From: Elmis aenea
Lineage: Eukaryota > Arthropoda > Insecta > Coleoptera > Elmidae
DNA length: 64,000 bases
Direction of reading: 5' to 3'
Assembly (NCBI GenBank): GCA_947652605.1
Contig: OX393582.1
Coordinates: 8,642,544-8,706,543 of the forward strand
The notes beneath the pieces were generated by a model, which did not search any database, was not told the DNA's origin, and was given only the letters and a program-made list of their open reading frames with translations. Of the stretch, positions 1 to 11,599 are shown piece after piece. Both the position numbers and the translations under genes were made by a program. The first letter of the stretch is position 1; the number at the start of each line of letters is the position of its first letter.

Positions 1-132
1 AATATAAATACAGAAGAAACTAAAAGAATCGTTACAACTTTAAATGGGCTTAGGTTGGAACAGGTAGAAAGCTTTAAATATTTAGGAGTGATCATAAAGA
101 AAAATGAAGGAATGGACAAGTGTTTCGAGTAG
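1..132 (+). pseudogene. LINE reverse transcriptase fragment, truncated by the window edge
   Basis: The first 132 bases read open in one frame and end in a stop. The peptide contains ESFKYLGVIIKKNEGMDK, the conserved block near the end of the polymerase part of RTE-like and related non-LTR retrotransposon reverse transcriptases. Only this block is visible and its upstream part lies outside the window. It stops just before a TIR-bearing MITE at 150, so the retrotransposon may have been broken or ended here. It is not a host gene. The exact clade cannot be fixed from so short a piece. Confidence 0.75.
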
Positions 133-149
133 TTTTGATAGGTAATATA

Positions 150-320
150 CAGGGTGTCCCAATTATACACCGCCAAAAAGTAGGTGCATATTCCTGAGTG
201 AAAATAATGACCATTTGTCAAATATTTTGTTATCCGAAAATGCTTCCTTTCAAAGTTAGAGACCTCCAAAAATGCAAAAAAAAAAAAACAAAAAATCGAT
301 TACGTCCTAGCCGTTTAACA
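150..320 (+). mobile_element. half copy of a foldback MITE (family of 49642-50440)
   Basis: It begins CAGGGTGTCCCAATTATACA after a TA. It runs nearly identical for about 170 bases to the left arm of the full element at 49642, down to the sequence around CCTAGCCGTTTAA. No right arm follows, so this is a solo or truncated end. Confidence 0.75.
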
Positions 321-1974
321 CTAGAACAACGGAATATCAGCTATACCTAGAATAGCGGGAGGGGTCATTTAGACCTCCCATAAGAAATGTATTGAAACAA
401 GGCAATTACTAATGCATTCCAACTTAATTTTATTCTATTCATATATTTTATCTATTTATTAATATATTTTATACCACATAGATAATGTTAATTTTTTTCA
501 ATTTCCAGTTGCCCAGGTGGAACAGTCTTATTTTTTGTTTTACTTCCTTAATCACCCCATCTATAACTATTGAGAATAATAGTGGACTGAGTACGCATCT
601 TTGTTTTAAGCCCTCTTCTGTTTCAAACTTTGCTGATTCTTTTTTATTTGTAATTAATATATATTTTCCGAAAAGGTCCCTTACTATATTAAGTAGACTA
701 TTTTTAATAGTAATACATTCATTTGAATTTAAAAAATATTTGAAAAGGCACCGTTTTTAAAACTTTTCTCAGGCGTTACAGTTGATTGGCCTGGCCCTAA
801 TTATGTATTAAGTAAAAACTTACCTTAGCTACAGATTTTTTTTGTATCTAGCTTAGTTTTTTGTCTTCATTTAGAGCTTTGAAACCATTATCTACGGATA
901 TTCTTCAGAAAGACATTCTTTTCGTAAATGTGAAATAGCGTGTTTAACTAAACCTAAATATATTTGTATTTCATGTAAATATTTTCTTTTCATGAAAATC
1001 TATGAATAGAAATTGTTATTTCATACCATTCATATGCATTCAAATGAAATACACACAGTAGCCTCTAATCTAAACCTTAATTGATGGTAATACTACAATA
1101 TTTATATACAATAAATAATCCTTTGGGATGTGTAACTGTGTCCAGACACGCCTACTCAACGATTTTGAAATTATACCAACTTCTACATCGATATATGATT
1201 ACACAAGATTAAAATATTGAATACGTGCTTGAACCATGTTTTTATTTTTTAACAATAGAAATGTCGTATATAAATTAAATCGGTAAAATACTCTAACGCA
1301 TAAATCTTCAGAATACCGCTAGTATTTGTTAAATAAACAATGTTGGTATTTTCAAATGTCAAAGACACACACACACACACACTCATACACAAACACAAAA
1401 GAATTTTGTCGGTCCATTTTTGCACGAATCTTCCTATTTTTAAACCGCATTTGCATTAAAATATAAGTAATGAGAGCTATTAAAGCTGATTTTAGCATTT
1501 TTTGATTTTATAACTTTTATAAGTTTCTTAAATTTTAGTTGGCAAAGGTTATGCAGCTATTTTTGATACAGAAACATTGTGGAAATAAAGTAGACTTTAA
1601 AATTTATTACGTATAATAAACCGTTCATGGCCACATTTAAAACCCACTTTGGTGTTCCCTTCTTACTAAAGAGAATTCAGATTCACAAAAAAAACTGTAG
1701 AATTTAGGTTATATATCACAATAAAAATTTCAAGATTATAATGTATTGCTGACATTGGCTTGAATTATTAGAAACGTGGGTACAGTTAGTCCAACTTTAA
1801 AGATATTTCTTTTACGTGCAAGAACATTTCTTTTTAAAAAGATAGCTTTTGTAATTTAAATGAGGTGGGGTTTGGTGGATTTCAAGTTTAATTATTTTTT
1901 TAAAACAACTGGAAAAAATTTACTCTTTACAAAGCTTTTATACTGAGGGAATGTATTGACTAGAAGGTAATATG
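321..1974. other. AT-rich DNA without recognised gene
   Basis: I see no coding signal here. A short open frame near 485-760 has low-complexity hydrophobic composition and no family resemblance. A CA dinucleotide run sits at about 1365-1382. Confidence 0.5.
1365..1382. repeat. (AC)n microsatellite
   Basis: Nine AC units are followed by an interrupted, imperfect extension (actcatacacaaacacaaa). Confidence 0.85.
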
Positions 1975-2724
1975 CAGGGTGCCCATTTTTCTAACCAGTT
2001 GTTGTATGGGTAATTCCGTTTAAATTAGCAAATTTGTGCAGAATTTAAAGGGAAATCTGACTCCATTTACAAATTTAACCCAAGTCATCAACTTTTTGAA
2101 ATATTTTGAAAAATTTAAAAAAGGTCGATTTTTTCAAAATTGAATAATTCCGTAACTATTTGAGCTAGAACCAAAATAAAAATGGTCTTTCATATCTATT
2201 TTTACGTAGATTTTAAAAATGTTAACGAAATTTTTATAGCACTTTCGATTTCCGAGTTATAGCACAAACTTGCATTTTTTTAAATGGAAGTCATAGTTGG
2301 CTGTGGCCTTATTAAAAAGGTTTTTTTTCTCGTTTTAATGATATGAGGTTTGTTATGCTTTTCTATTGTAGTTTTTCTTTAAATAAGCAAAATTCATTTC
2401 ACATGTTCACTGCCTACTAATAGAAGGGAGTTATCCCGTGTGGATCTTCTTTTTTTTTCGATGTGACATTTAAGAGTTGTCTCTTATTGTTAGTGTAGCA
2501 GTTGTTAGCCAGTAACAAATTTTAAAAACAAAATCTCCAGCTCAAATGGTTACGGAATTATTCAAGTTTGAAAAAATCGACCTTTTACAGTTTTTTTTTT
2601 AATATTTCAAAAAGTTGATGACGTACGTCAAATTTGAAAATGGCATCAGATTTCTCTTTAATTTCTGCAAAAATTTGCTAATTGAAACGTTTCTGTATCT
2701 CTAATATTACCGGAGTTACCTATA

Positions 2725-4040
2725 GAGTAAAACCGGGCAAAAGTCCGCACAGGGGTAAAAGTCCTATTAGGGATATGAAGGACTGGAGAGTTAAGAGAGA
2801 ATAGGTTTTATTATAGGTAGTTGAGATACAGTATCTGTGGTGGACACAGCTTGATCGGCAGTTAAACCGCTGCTTAAATGAGCTAAGTGTGAAAATGCTT
2901 GGCTTGTTATAGTTTTCGATGATCTTTTATTAGGCAGTGATATTTAAAAGTCTCTCACAACCGGCATGCAACTTTTTTCATATAAACACCCTCCATTTTA
3001 GCTACACAATCATGTCGCCAAACGTTTCCTAACTTAAACTAAAGATGCCGTCATATTACTTCTATCGTAATTAGCACGCATGGGGGCAAAAAGCCGCAGT
3101 CTTGACTGGGGTAAAAGGCCGCACACGGGCTTTTGTCCCGTCTATTTAATTTGGAAAGATTCAAATCCACATTTACGTCTGATCACGAAGCAAGTTTGGC
3201 TGATCACTGTAGATAGATAGATGGACGTAAGGTTCTACGGAATTACTAGAAAAAAAATTCGGCGGTTGGCTTTTGACTTTGCTTCGCAAAATAATATCGT
3301 AAACGATTTTAATAAGGAGTCACAAATGGCGGGAGACGACTGGACCAAAAGTTTTTTTTTTCTCGACACAAATTTTCTTTCAAACGCCCAAAAAGACAAG
3401 CGTCGGAAGGATTATAGGTTTCAATAAAGTCCAAATAGAAAGATTCTACGATAATTTAACGAACAGCCATGTCAGAGAAGGGAAAAACGAAATTGTTTGC
3501 CCAGGTTGTTAAGAAATATATGAAGATCCACCAGTCGAGGACTAGATTGTACAGTAAATGCCACAACTAGTGGCACGAAAGTTGCTCAAATTTTGAAACC
3601 GGCGAGTTTGCCTGTGATTTTTGTTGAATTCGTTAAATATTTTTTGTGTTCTCTTAAATGTGATATTTTTTTAAATTTTGTTACTGGACTGAACTTTTAT
3701 TTTGTATTTTTGAAGAGAATTAACTTTCATTTTATAAAATAACACACCGTATATTAATGTGTCAAAGATGTAAACATTTTAATTAGACGAATGCGCGAAC
3801 GGACTTTTGCCCCATCAATTTGGACTTTTGCCCCATAGGGTGGGGCAAAAGTACCAATCTACATCAAACCAGAAAAAAAAAATTTTTATTTGAATTCGTT
3901 ACTTTTGGTGGCAACCCATTTTATGATGCAATGAGAAGTGTCTAATGTGTTCATAAAAAAAATGTTGACCTGTTAAACATAAAACTTACTTACTTAGGGA
4001 GTTGAGAACGTTAAGTGCGGACTTTTGCCCGGGTTTACTC
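2725..4040 (+). mobile_element. Tigger/pogo-like DNA transposon, internally deleted
   Basis: The ends are GAGTAAAACCGGGCAAAAGT on the left and its near-perfect inverse on the right (the reverse reads GAGTAAACCCGGGCAAAAGT), flanked by TA on both sides as expected for pogo/Tigger insertions. Many copies of a GGGGCAAAAGTCC-like motif lie inside both ends (about 2735, 2752, 3081, 3109, 3126, 3800, 3822, 3842). At 1316 bp it is about half the usual autonomous length. The remaining transposase gene joins its N- and C-terminal parts only. Confidence 0.8.
3221..3627 (+). pseudogene. Tigger-like transposase remnant: CENP-B-type HTH fused to C-terminal zinc-finger tail
   Basis: The N-terminal part reads FYGITRKKIRRLAFDFASQN followed by FNKESQMAGDDW, the second helix-turn-helix of pogo/Tigger/jerky-type DNA-binding domains. 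After a frameshift in a T-run it continues IGFNKVQIERFYDNL, the end of that domain. The DDE catalytic core is missing. In another frame the C-terminal Cys/His tail appears: CHN-stop-WHESC, then FETGEFACDFC and a stop at 3625-3627, a PHD-like pattern seen at the end of many insect Tigger proteins. The protein would normally bind its own TIRs and move the element in the nucleus. This copy has several frameshifts and stops and cannot act. Confidence 0.75.
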
Positions 4041-4169
4041 TACAACAGGTTAGAAAAAGGGGCACCTTGTATAGGAAAAAAGGAAGTTAGGGGTAATATC
4101 TCAAAAATGAAGAGTGATAAAAAAAAGTAAGATAATAGGTACATTCTACATAAAAAAGTACATTTAGAA

Positions 4170-4380
4170 GGTACAAATAAAGCTGATCTAATGATTAAGA
4201 CAAAGAAGTTATGAGAGAAAAAAGAAATTCGACATTTTCATATTTTTTGCTATAACAGCTGAAGCACGAGCAATTTAGTACTTTTAAAAATTGATTGTGG
4301 CTTCTCTCATGCTAAGGAATAATCCATCTAATTTAAACAAACCTGTATCTCCTATAATAAATGTAACCTGGGACACCCTG
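4170..4380. repeat. orphan TIR-element terminus
   Basis: It ends GGGACACCCTG followed by TA. The 70 bases before it (around ATCTAATTTAAACAAACCTG) resemble 54890-54974, so both are ends of one diverged TIR family. No matching left end is found nearby. Confidence 0.5.
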
Positions 4381-4382
4381 TA

Positions 4383-4959
4383 TACTTGGTGTTTTGCTTT
4401 GTCCTTTTTTTCCTTCTTTTTTTTTATAAAAACAGCATTTTAAGAAACTTTCAATTTATAAATTTAAGAACAAAATTAAATGCCTGCATCAGTAGTTGAA
4501 TTGGCGCATTTTGGTTCATGCTAAGAAATTTTGGCTGGCAACTTTTACATACTGCAATTAAGGCAATTAAAAAAAAACGCGAAACATTATCACGTCAGGT
4601 GCTTATCTCATCCAATCTGTGGAATAATGAATGCAAGAATAACAAGATTGAAATATAAGTTTCTCCTCATTGCTCACGCACAAAGAACACGGCATATTTT
4701 GACAGGAACCAGTGAAATTAATGATGTTTTGTGCATCTCTCAGCTAAAACAAGTTCCAAAAGTAGGGCATCACAACTTAAAAACACGTATATCTTAATAA
4801 ATTCGCTCAGCGAACTTGCAAGGAGTAGTTCATTGTTGTCATTTAAAGTGCACACATATTTTCTGACGGATTAAACGGGATTAATGTAACAGAGCAACGC
4901 CGTGTGTAGCCGTTTGTTATTTCGATATGTCATTGTCGCTTCAAATAAGGTTATATCTG
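4383..4959. other. no recognised feature
   Basis: An 88-codon open frame at 4531-4797 has no family resemblance, no clear start context and no repeat support. I do not treat it as a gene. Confidence 0.4.
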
Positions 4960-5130
4960 GGCAGAATCGCGTCAGCTGGTATTTGTGCGCGTTTGTTCGC
5001 ACTCGGAGATGGAGATTGAAGAGCGGGCGGCACCGCGGCCTTGCGCGAGGAAAGTTGACGCCTCGGGCCTCGGCGTGGCAGGGCCTTGGGTCCCGTTACC
5101 GCGAAGAATACAACATACCGCGATAGAACG
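4960..5130. promoter_or_regulatory. GC- and CpG-rich island, possible promoter or first exon
   Basis: About 170 bases are strongly GC-rich and dense in CpG inside otherwise AT-rich DNA. Both strands are open for 65-74 codons, which is expected of GC-rich DNA and is not evidence of coding. Neither reading resembles a known protein. It could be a promoter with a non-coding first exon, or an inserted GC-rich fragment. Confidence 0.35.
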
Positions 5131-6159
5131 AACGCCACTTATTGCCATTAAATATTAAAATAAACCAGACTTAATTGGATCGAGTTTAGATTCCTCGCTG
5201 GAGCTACGACGAATAATTAATAAAACCAGCGTTAAACACACAATATATTAACTACTAAATAACTACTTTCGGTTATTAGTGGGCAGTTGAACATCCACTA
5301 TCCAGTCTATTAATAAGCGAATCTATTTTATATGTAGTCTAAGATGCGATGTACGGAATCAGCTAGCGATAGTACGAGGACCACACCCTGGCTGCCAACT
5401 GTTATATTCCAATGACCTCGCCTATATATGCAATCACAACTTTAATTACTAACCTTCTAAATGGGGTATTTATATTTAATATGAAATCGCAAATTTCAAA
5501 ATTGCACATACACCTATTTAGTACCTTGTTTATTAATAAGAAATTATATCAAACACCTTGTATTAAATTTGTAAGGCTTGTTTAAGTGAGACTTTTAAAA
5601 TTTGAGGCTAAGTTATTATGAACACAAACAAGTCTATTAGTTTTAATTACGTGTTTGTTAAAATTAAAATAGCGCACGTTAAAAAATTACAAATCACATA
5701 CAAATTAAATACCTACTTTAAAATTAGTGACTTAATTTTTGTAATGCATCCAGAAAAGTTAAACAAATACTAATTGTAGTGAATTAGAAATTATGTTTAT
5801 CTAAACGTTAATTTATACAAAAAAATATATTTTTATTTTATTGATTATTATTTATTTATTCACATCAGTGGCGCAACCATGGAGGGTGCATATGCACCCC
5901 TCTTTACGAGACCTATTATTTTTTATTTAATACCTAAACCATATGTAACTTAAAATAAAAAAGGAATAATAAATGAATGTAAGCTCATTTACGGTAGCAT
6001 CATTAATATTATAGGAGTAATTTAATAACATGCAGTAAAGTGTAGTAGCTGAATACAAATCACAAAGAAGCTTTTATTAGTGCAATAAATTTTATATATT
6101 ACTTACGAAATAGACGAAAAAGTCGTAAAGTTGGGGTGGCCACCATAATTAATACATTT
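5131..6159. other. AT-rich spacer before the satellite
   Basis: No coding signal is seen. At about 5869 a MITE-like start (CAGTGGCGCAACCATGGAGG) with a small hairpin (GGGTGCATATGCACCC) is visible, but no matching end was found. Confidence 0.45.
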
Positions 6160-8950
6160 TTAGACTTCTAAATAGTTGAGACATACGGCATTATACTAAG
6201 AAAAATAAACTCTATAACATGCTAAAATTTGAACAAAATGTAACAAGCCGTTTTCAAAAAAAATTTTCAAAATTTTTAAAATTTTTAATTTTTTGAATAA
6301 TTTTGTAAATTAGACTTCTAAATAGTTAAGACATACGGCATTATACTAAGAAAAATAAACTCTATAACATGCTAAAATTTGAACAAAATGTAACGAACCG
6401 TTTTCGAAAAAAAAATTTCAAAATTTTAAATTTTTTTAAATTTTTTGAATAATTTTGTAAATTAGATTTCTAAATAGTTGAGACAAACGGCATTCTACTT
6501 AGAAAAATAAACTCTATAACATGCTAGAATTTAAACAAAATTAAACAAGCCGTTTTCGAAAAAAAATTCAAAATTTTCAAAAATTTGTAATTTTTTTTTG
6601 AATAATTTTGTAAATTAGACTTCTAAATAGTTGAGACAAACGGCAATATACTTAAAAAAAAAACTTTATAATATGCTTCAATTTGAACAAAATGTAACGA
6701 GCCGTTTTCGAAAAAAAAATTCAAAATTTTCAAAAATTTTAATTTTTTGAATAATTTTGTAAATTAGACTTCTAAATAGTTGAGACAAACAGCATTATAC
6801 TTAGAAAAATTAACTCTATAACATGCTAAAATTTATACAAAATGTAACGAGCCGTTTTCGAAAAAAAATTTCAAAATTTTCAAAAATTTGTAATTTTTTG
6901 AATAATTTTGTAAATTAGACTTCTAAATAGTTGAGACAAACGGCATTATACTTAGAAAAATAAACTCTATAACATGCTAAAATTTGAACCAAATGTAACA
7001 AGCTGTTTTCGAAAAAAAAATTCAAAATTTTCAAAATTTTTTAATTTTTTGAATAAATTTGTAAATTAGACTTCTAAATAGTTGAGACAAACGACAATAT
7101 ACTAAAAAAAATTAACTCTATAACATGCTAAAATTTGAACAAAATGTAACGAACCGTTTTCGAAAAAAAAATTTCAAAACTTTAAAAAATTATAAATTTT
7201 TTGAATAATTTTGTAAATTAGACTTTTAAATAGTTGAGACAAACGGCATTATACTTAGAAAAATAAACTCTATAACATGCTAAAATTTCAACCAAATGTA
7301 ACGAACTGTTTTCGAAAAAAAATTTCAAAATTTTAAAAAAAAATTAATTTTTTGAATAATTTTGTAAATTAAATTTCTAAATAGTTGAGACAAACGGCAT
7401 TATACTAAGAAAAATAAACTCTATAACATTCTAAAATTTAAACCAAATGTAACAAGCCGTTTTCGAAAAAAAATTTCAAAATTTTCAAAATTTTTTAATT
7501 TTTTGAATAATTTTGTAAATTAGACTTCTAAATGGTTAAGACAAACGACATTATACTTAGAAAAATAAACTCTATAACATGCTAAAATTTGAACAAAATG
7601 TAACGAACCGTTTTCGAAAAAAAATTTTCAAAACTTTAAAAAATTATAAATTTTTTTAATAATTTTGTAAATTAGACTTCTAAATAGTTAGGACAAACGG
7701 CATTATACTTAGAAAAATAAACTCTATAACATGCTAAAGTTTGAACCAAATGTAACGAACCGTTTTCAAAAAAAAATTTCAAAATTTTCAAAAGTTTTAA
7801 TTTTTTGAATAATTTTGTAAATTAGACTTCTAAATAGGTAAGACAAACGGCAATATACTTAGAAAAATAAACTCGATAACATGCTAAAATTTGAACCAAA
7901 TATAACGAACCGTTTTCAAAAAAAAATTTCAAAATTTAAAAAAAAAATTAACTTTTTGAATAATTTTGTAAATTAGATTTCTAAATAGTTGAGACAAACG
8001 GCATTATACTTTAAAACATGCTAAAATTTAAACAAAATGTAACGAGCCGTTTTCGAAAAAATATTTCAAAATATTCAAAAATTTGTAATTTTTTGAATAA
8101 TTTTGTAAATTAGACTTCTAAATAGTTAAGACAAACGGCAATATATTTAGAAAAATAAACTCTATAACATGCTAAAATTTGAACCAAATGTAACTAACCG
8201 TTTTCAAAAAAAATTTTAAAAATTTTAAAAAAAATTTAATTTATTGAATAATTTTGTAAATTAGACTTCTAAATGGTTGAGACAAACGACATTATACTTA
8301 GAAAAATAAACTCTATAACATGCTAAAATTTGAACAAAATGTAACGAACCGTTTTCGAAAAAAAAATTTCAAAACTTTAAAAAATTATAAATTTTTTGAA
8401 TAATTTTGTAAATTAGACTTCTAAATAGTTGAGACAAACGGCATTATTCTAAGAAAAATAAACTCTATAACATGCTAAATTTTGAACAAAATGTAACAAG
8501 CCGTTTTCGAAAAAAAATTTCAAAATTTTCAAAAGTTTTAATTTTTTGAATAATTTTGTAAATTAGACTTCTAAATAGGTAAGACTAACGGCATTTTACT
8601 TAGAAAAATAAACTCTATAACATGCTAAAATTTAGACAAAATGTAACGAGCCGTTTTCGAAAAAAAATTTCAATATTTTCAAAAATTTGTAATTTTTTGA
8701 ATAATTTTGTAAATTAGACTTCTAAATAGGTAAGATAAACGGCATTATACTTAGAAAAATAAACTCTATAACATGCTAAAATTTGAACAAAATGTAACGA
8801 GCCGTTTTCGAAAAAAAAATTCAAAATTTTAAAAATTTATTAATTTTTTGAATAATTTTGTAAATTAGACTTCTAAATAGTTGAGACAAACGGCATTATA
8901 CTTAGAAAAATGAACTCTATCACATGCTTAAACTTGAACAAAATGTTTAA
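6160..8950 (+). repeat. tandem satellite array, about 150-bp unit, about 18.5 copies
   Basis: Units start near TTAGACTTCTAAATAGTTGA and contain ATAACATGCTAAAATTT, then an A/T-rich inverted segment, then TTTTTTGAATAATTTTGTAA. Unit starts are near 6161, 6311, 6464, 6616, 6765, 6916, 7066, 7218, 7370, 7522, 7673, 7825, 7974, 8113, 8264, 8415, 8566, 8715 and 8866. The mean period is about 150 bp. The unit at 7974 is about 139 bp because it lacks the middle TAGAAAAATAAACTC segment. The last copy is cut after about 85 bp. Units differ by point changes and small A-run indels. The unit is extremely GC-poor and there is no open frame across it. Confidence 0.95.
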
Positions 8951-9462
8951 ATAGATATTATCTGCTCCAATATATTGATTGCCAAGCAGTAATCTTTAGA
9001 AATACAATTAGTAAATTCGTTAACACCTTTTAATAATTAATACCTACTTTATATTATTTGTTAATAGTAGAAATGAATATGTTTATTAATAATTAATATT
9101 ACTTGGTACCATTTATATTGCACATTATCGGTCATAAAGGTATTAACCCTCTAGCGAGCGCGGTGAGTTGTAAAGTACTACAATGTAATAAAAATTCAAT
9201 GTAGTCACACTTTGTCTAAATCTAATCGTAAAAGACTGTTTGCCTTCAGTGTCATTTTAACTTCGAATTAAGAACGTTATCGTAATTCAAAGATCTTTAG
9301 TAGCGTGCTAATAATACTTTATTACTCTATTAAACTCGAATTTCATTCACCCGGTATTTACAAAAAAAATGCTATAAGAAGCACATATTTTTATACATGT
9401 TTTTGAAACCTTGTTGACTAGTGTTATCTTTTTAATACTTGGAAGAATTTGTTTTGTTATAA
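8951..9462. other. no recognised feature
   Basis: AT-rich unique-looking DNA. TTAACCCTCTAGCGAGC at about 9144 resembles a piggyBac-type end, but no partner end was found. Confidence 0.4.
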
Positions 9463-9470
9463 GCCGTAGG

Positions 9471-9678
9471 GCAGAGGTCTCCAACCCGTCACCCGTCGAT
9501 CGCGACGTCCTCATGGGTCGATCCAAGGTTTTTTTTTAATTTTAAATAATTAATTTTCCTCCCTAATTATCTTTGTTATGCTAACTAATACTAAACAATA
9601 CAATTTTGCGGCAATAATTTCTTTATCTTAAAAGTAGATCTCGGGTAAAAATTTGACATAAAAAGGTTGGAGACCACC
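9471..9678. mobile_element. hAT-type MITE with 8-bp target duplication
   Basis: The inverted ends share GGTCTCCAACC (left GCAGAGGTCTCCAACCC, right in reverse GGTGGTCTCCAACC). The same 8 bases, GCCGTAGG, flank it exactly at 9463-9470 and 9679-9686, which is the hallmark of hAT transposition. The element is 208 bp and non-coding, so it depends on a transposase from elsewhere. Confidence 0.85.
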
Positions 9679-9686
9679 GCCGTAGG

Positions 9687-11142
9687 AGAATTCTTGCTAC
9701 TCAGTCTTGAACAGCACTCCTTTAAACCCTCTATACGTATTTCACACCTTGAATAATTAAACAAAAATGTGCAGCAAGATTTGTTTACTTAAATATTTAT
9801 TTCACAATGTAATACATTACAATACATCGTTATAAAAAAAAAAAAAAACAAGAAAAAGGAGTAGTGGAGTAAACAATTAAATTTAATTAAATAAATATAA
9901 GGGACGAAAAATGATCTGTCACTATGTGCACTGAATAAATTTCTTTTTGCTCTATTCTCATGTCAATTATGAAACTAGATAAGTAAACAAACCGTTACTA
10001 ATTGTTACGACGACTACTTAGTTTTCCCACGTTTTTTCTATAACTGTAAACATGAAAATAAATCACTACATTCATACACACATGCGAATTAATTATATAT
10101 TCCAGACAATGAGAACTAGAAATACATATTTTAATTGCGTTTATCTCATAAATATATAATAGGAGTAGAGAGTTGGCTAAATCAACTAAACGGTTGTAGT
10201 TGCAAAATTTGATTAATTATACTAATAACCAATTAACTGTAGTGTGTGTGTGTGTTTAGCCAGTAGCGAGTATGTTTAAGTACGCAGGTGGTGATTAATT
10301 TATGTAATTCAGTAATTGGTCGAACCAAATACAAATTGAAATCGAAGCAATAAAATCGGATTTATTGTTGAGCCGTTAAAATAAGAACTAGGAAGTGGAA
10401 ATGATGTTTATTTGAAAAAGTGAAGTACGACTTGTCCAGCCGGATACGTATCACCCGGTTTCAATTGTTAATTAATATGAATAATATTAATTTATGCATC
10501 TGATCGTTTTCACATAGATAAATTGTAGCTAATAAATAATTGATTACTTGAGAGACACACGCCTATGCTATGAGGCAATGCGAACATTGCTTGTCAATCA
10601 TCGTCCTTTTTTTTCAAAAGATAACGTTCCGACATTTATATGCGTGCAGTTGCCACACTGCACACGGAAATTGCAAAAAAAAACTGTAATAAGACTAGGG
10701 AAGGAGAGCCGAGCGCTTGTAAACAATAAACATGAATGAAAATATAGAGTTGCAGCAAAGATTGTCTGTTACCTTGAATCTAGAAAAAAATATCATTGTG
10801 CTTTTGATATTTAAAAGATTGTTTATAAAAATTATGAAATATGCTAGTAACTTACATAGTTTCTTTCACAGTCCATTGTGTTTAAAACTAGGGATGTAGC
10901 GATTAATCTGCAGATGAAACTAGGCAAAAAATTTTTATTTGTTTTTAGATAACATGCATAAGTTTAGGTTGTCTTAACCAGTTTTGGGGCGCTCATTTAA
11001 GATATGATTTCAAACAAAGCCTAACAGGTTAAGTTATTCTGTTAAGGTAACTTTTATTTTTACTGGTTTTCGTGTAGGTACAATACTTAGTTTTTACATC
11101 CTAACTTTGTAATTTGGACACTAACTCAACAAACAAAAAATA
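9687..11142. other. no recognised feature
   Basis: AT-rich DNA with a short GT run near 10240-10253. An open frame at 10548-10739 shows no family resemblance. Confidence 0.45.
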
Positions 11143-11510
11143 CAGGTACAGGAAATGAGATTTTTGAGAAGAATTGAGGGATGTAGACTGATCGATAAAA
11201 TCAGTAACGAAAAAATTCGAAATAACCTAGGAGTGACAGATATTAAGAAAAAGATGGAGACGAATCAATTAAGTTTGGACATCTACTATGCATGCCAGAA
11301 AGTAGATACGCGAAAATTTGATGGATAATGAAGATGGAGGGAAAAAGAAATAGAGGAAGACCAAGAATAATAAAATTGGAAAAAGAAGTGAGGCAGAGAC
11401 TAGAAGAAAAAGGAGTCAGCTGGAGAGATGTGCCACAATTAGCTAATGATAGGCAGGAGTGGAGAAACATAACATATACCTTGAGACCGTAAGGTACAAG
11501 AGGAACCGAT
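11143..11510 (+). pseudogene. LINE 3' tail (reverse transcriptase C-terminus), copy 1
   Basis: The frame pieces read EMRFLRRIEGCRLIDKISNE and later, in another frame, a GKRNRGRPR-like stretch, EEKGVSWRDVPQLANDRQEW and RNI. This is the usual end of endonuclease/reverse transcriptase polyproteins of RTE-like insect LINEs: the fingers tail, the basic GRPR box, and the last helix before the 3' end. Frameshifts and stops separate the blocks. The element ends in GAAGAAGAAGAA, a simple 3' tail typical of such LINEs. A closely similar tail lies at 15955-16135 and a weaker one at 41640-42030. It has no host function. Confidence 0.8.
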
Positions 11511-11599
11511 TAAGAAGAAGAAGAACATTGTAATTTTAAAAGTATATCTACATCTTAAAAGCTTTTTAGTGTATCTGGATATACTTTATCATCAGATAA

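Larger units (their letters stand above)
1975..4069. mobile_element. foldback MITE interrupted by a Tigger-like insertion
   Basis: The left end is CAGGGTGCCCATTTTTCTAA. The right end, read in reverse, is CAAGGTGCCCCTTTTTCTAA, followed by TA. The arms are long inverted repeats: 1975-2170 matches the reverse of 2535-2724 plus 4041-4069, including the block around GAATAATTCCGTAAC. Removing 2725-4040 restores continuous pairing (GTTG-TA-TAGGTAAC) with the left arm, so the inner element landed in this MITE. Without the insertion it would be about 780 bp. No transposase remains. Confidence 0.8.

Noticed and set aside
4902..5138. Overlapping Arg/Ala-rich open frames on both strands
   Set aside because: Both come from the GC-rich island, where stop codons are rare. 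Neither resembles a known protein.
9144..9165. piggyBac-type end TTAACCCTCTAGCGAGC
   Set aside because: Only TTAACCCT is suggestive; no opposite end or related copy is visible.
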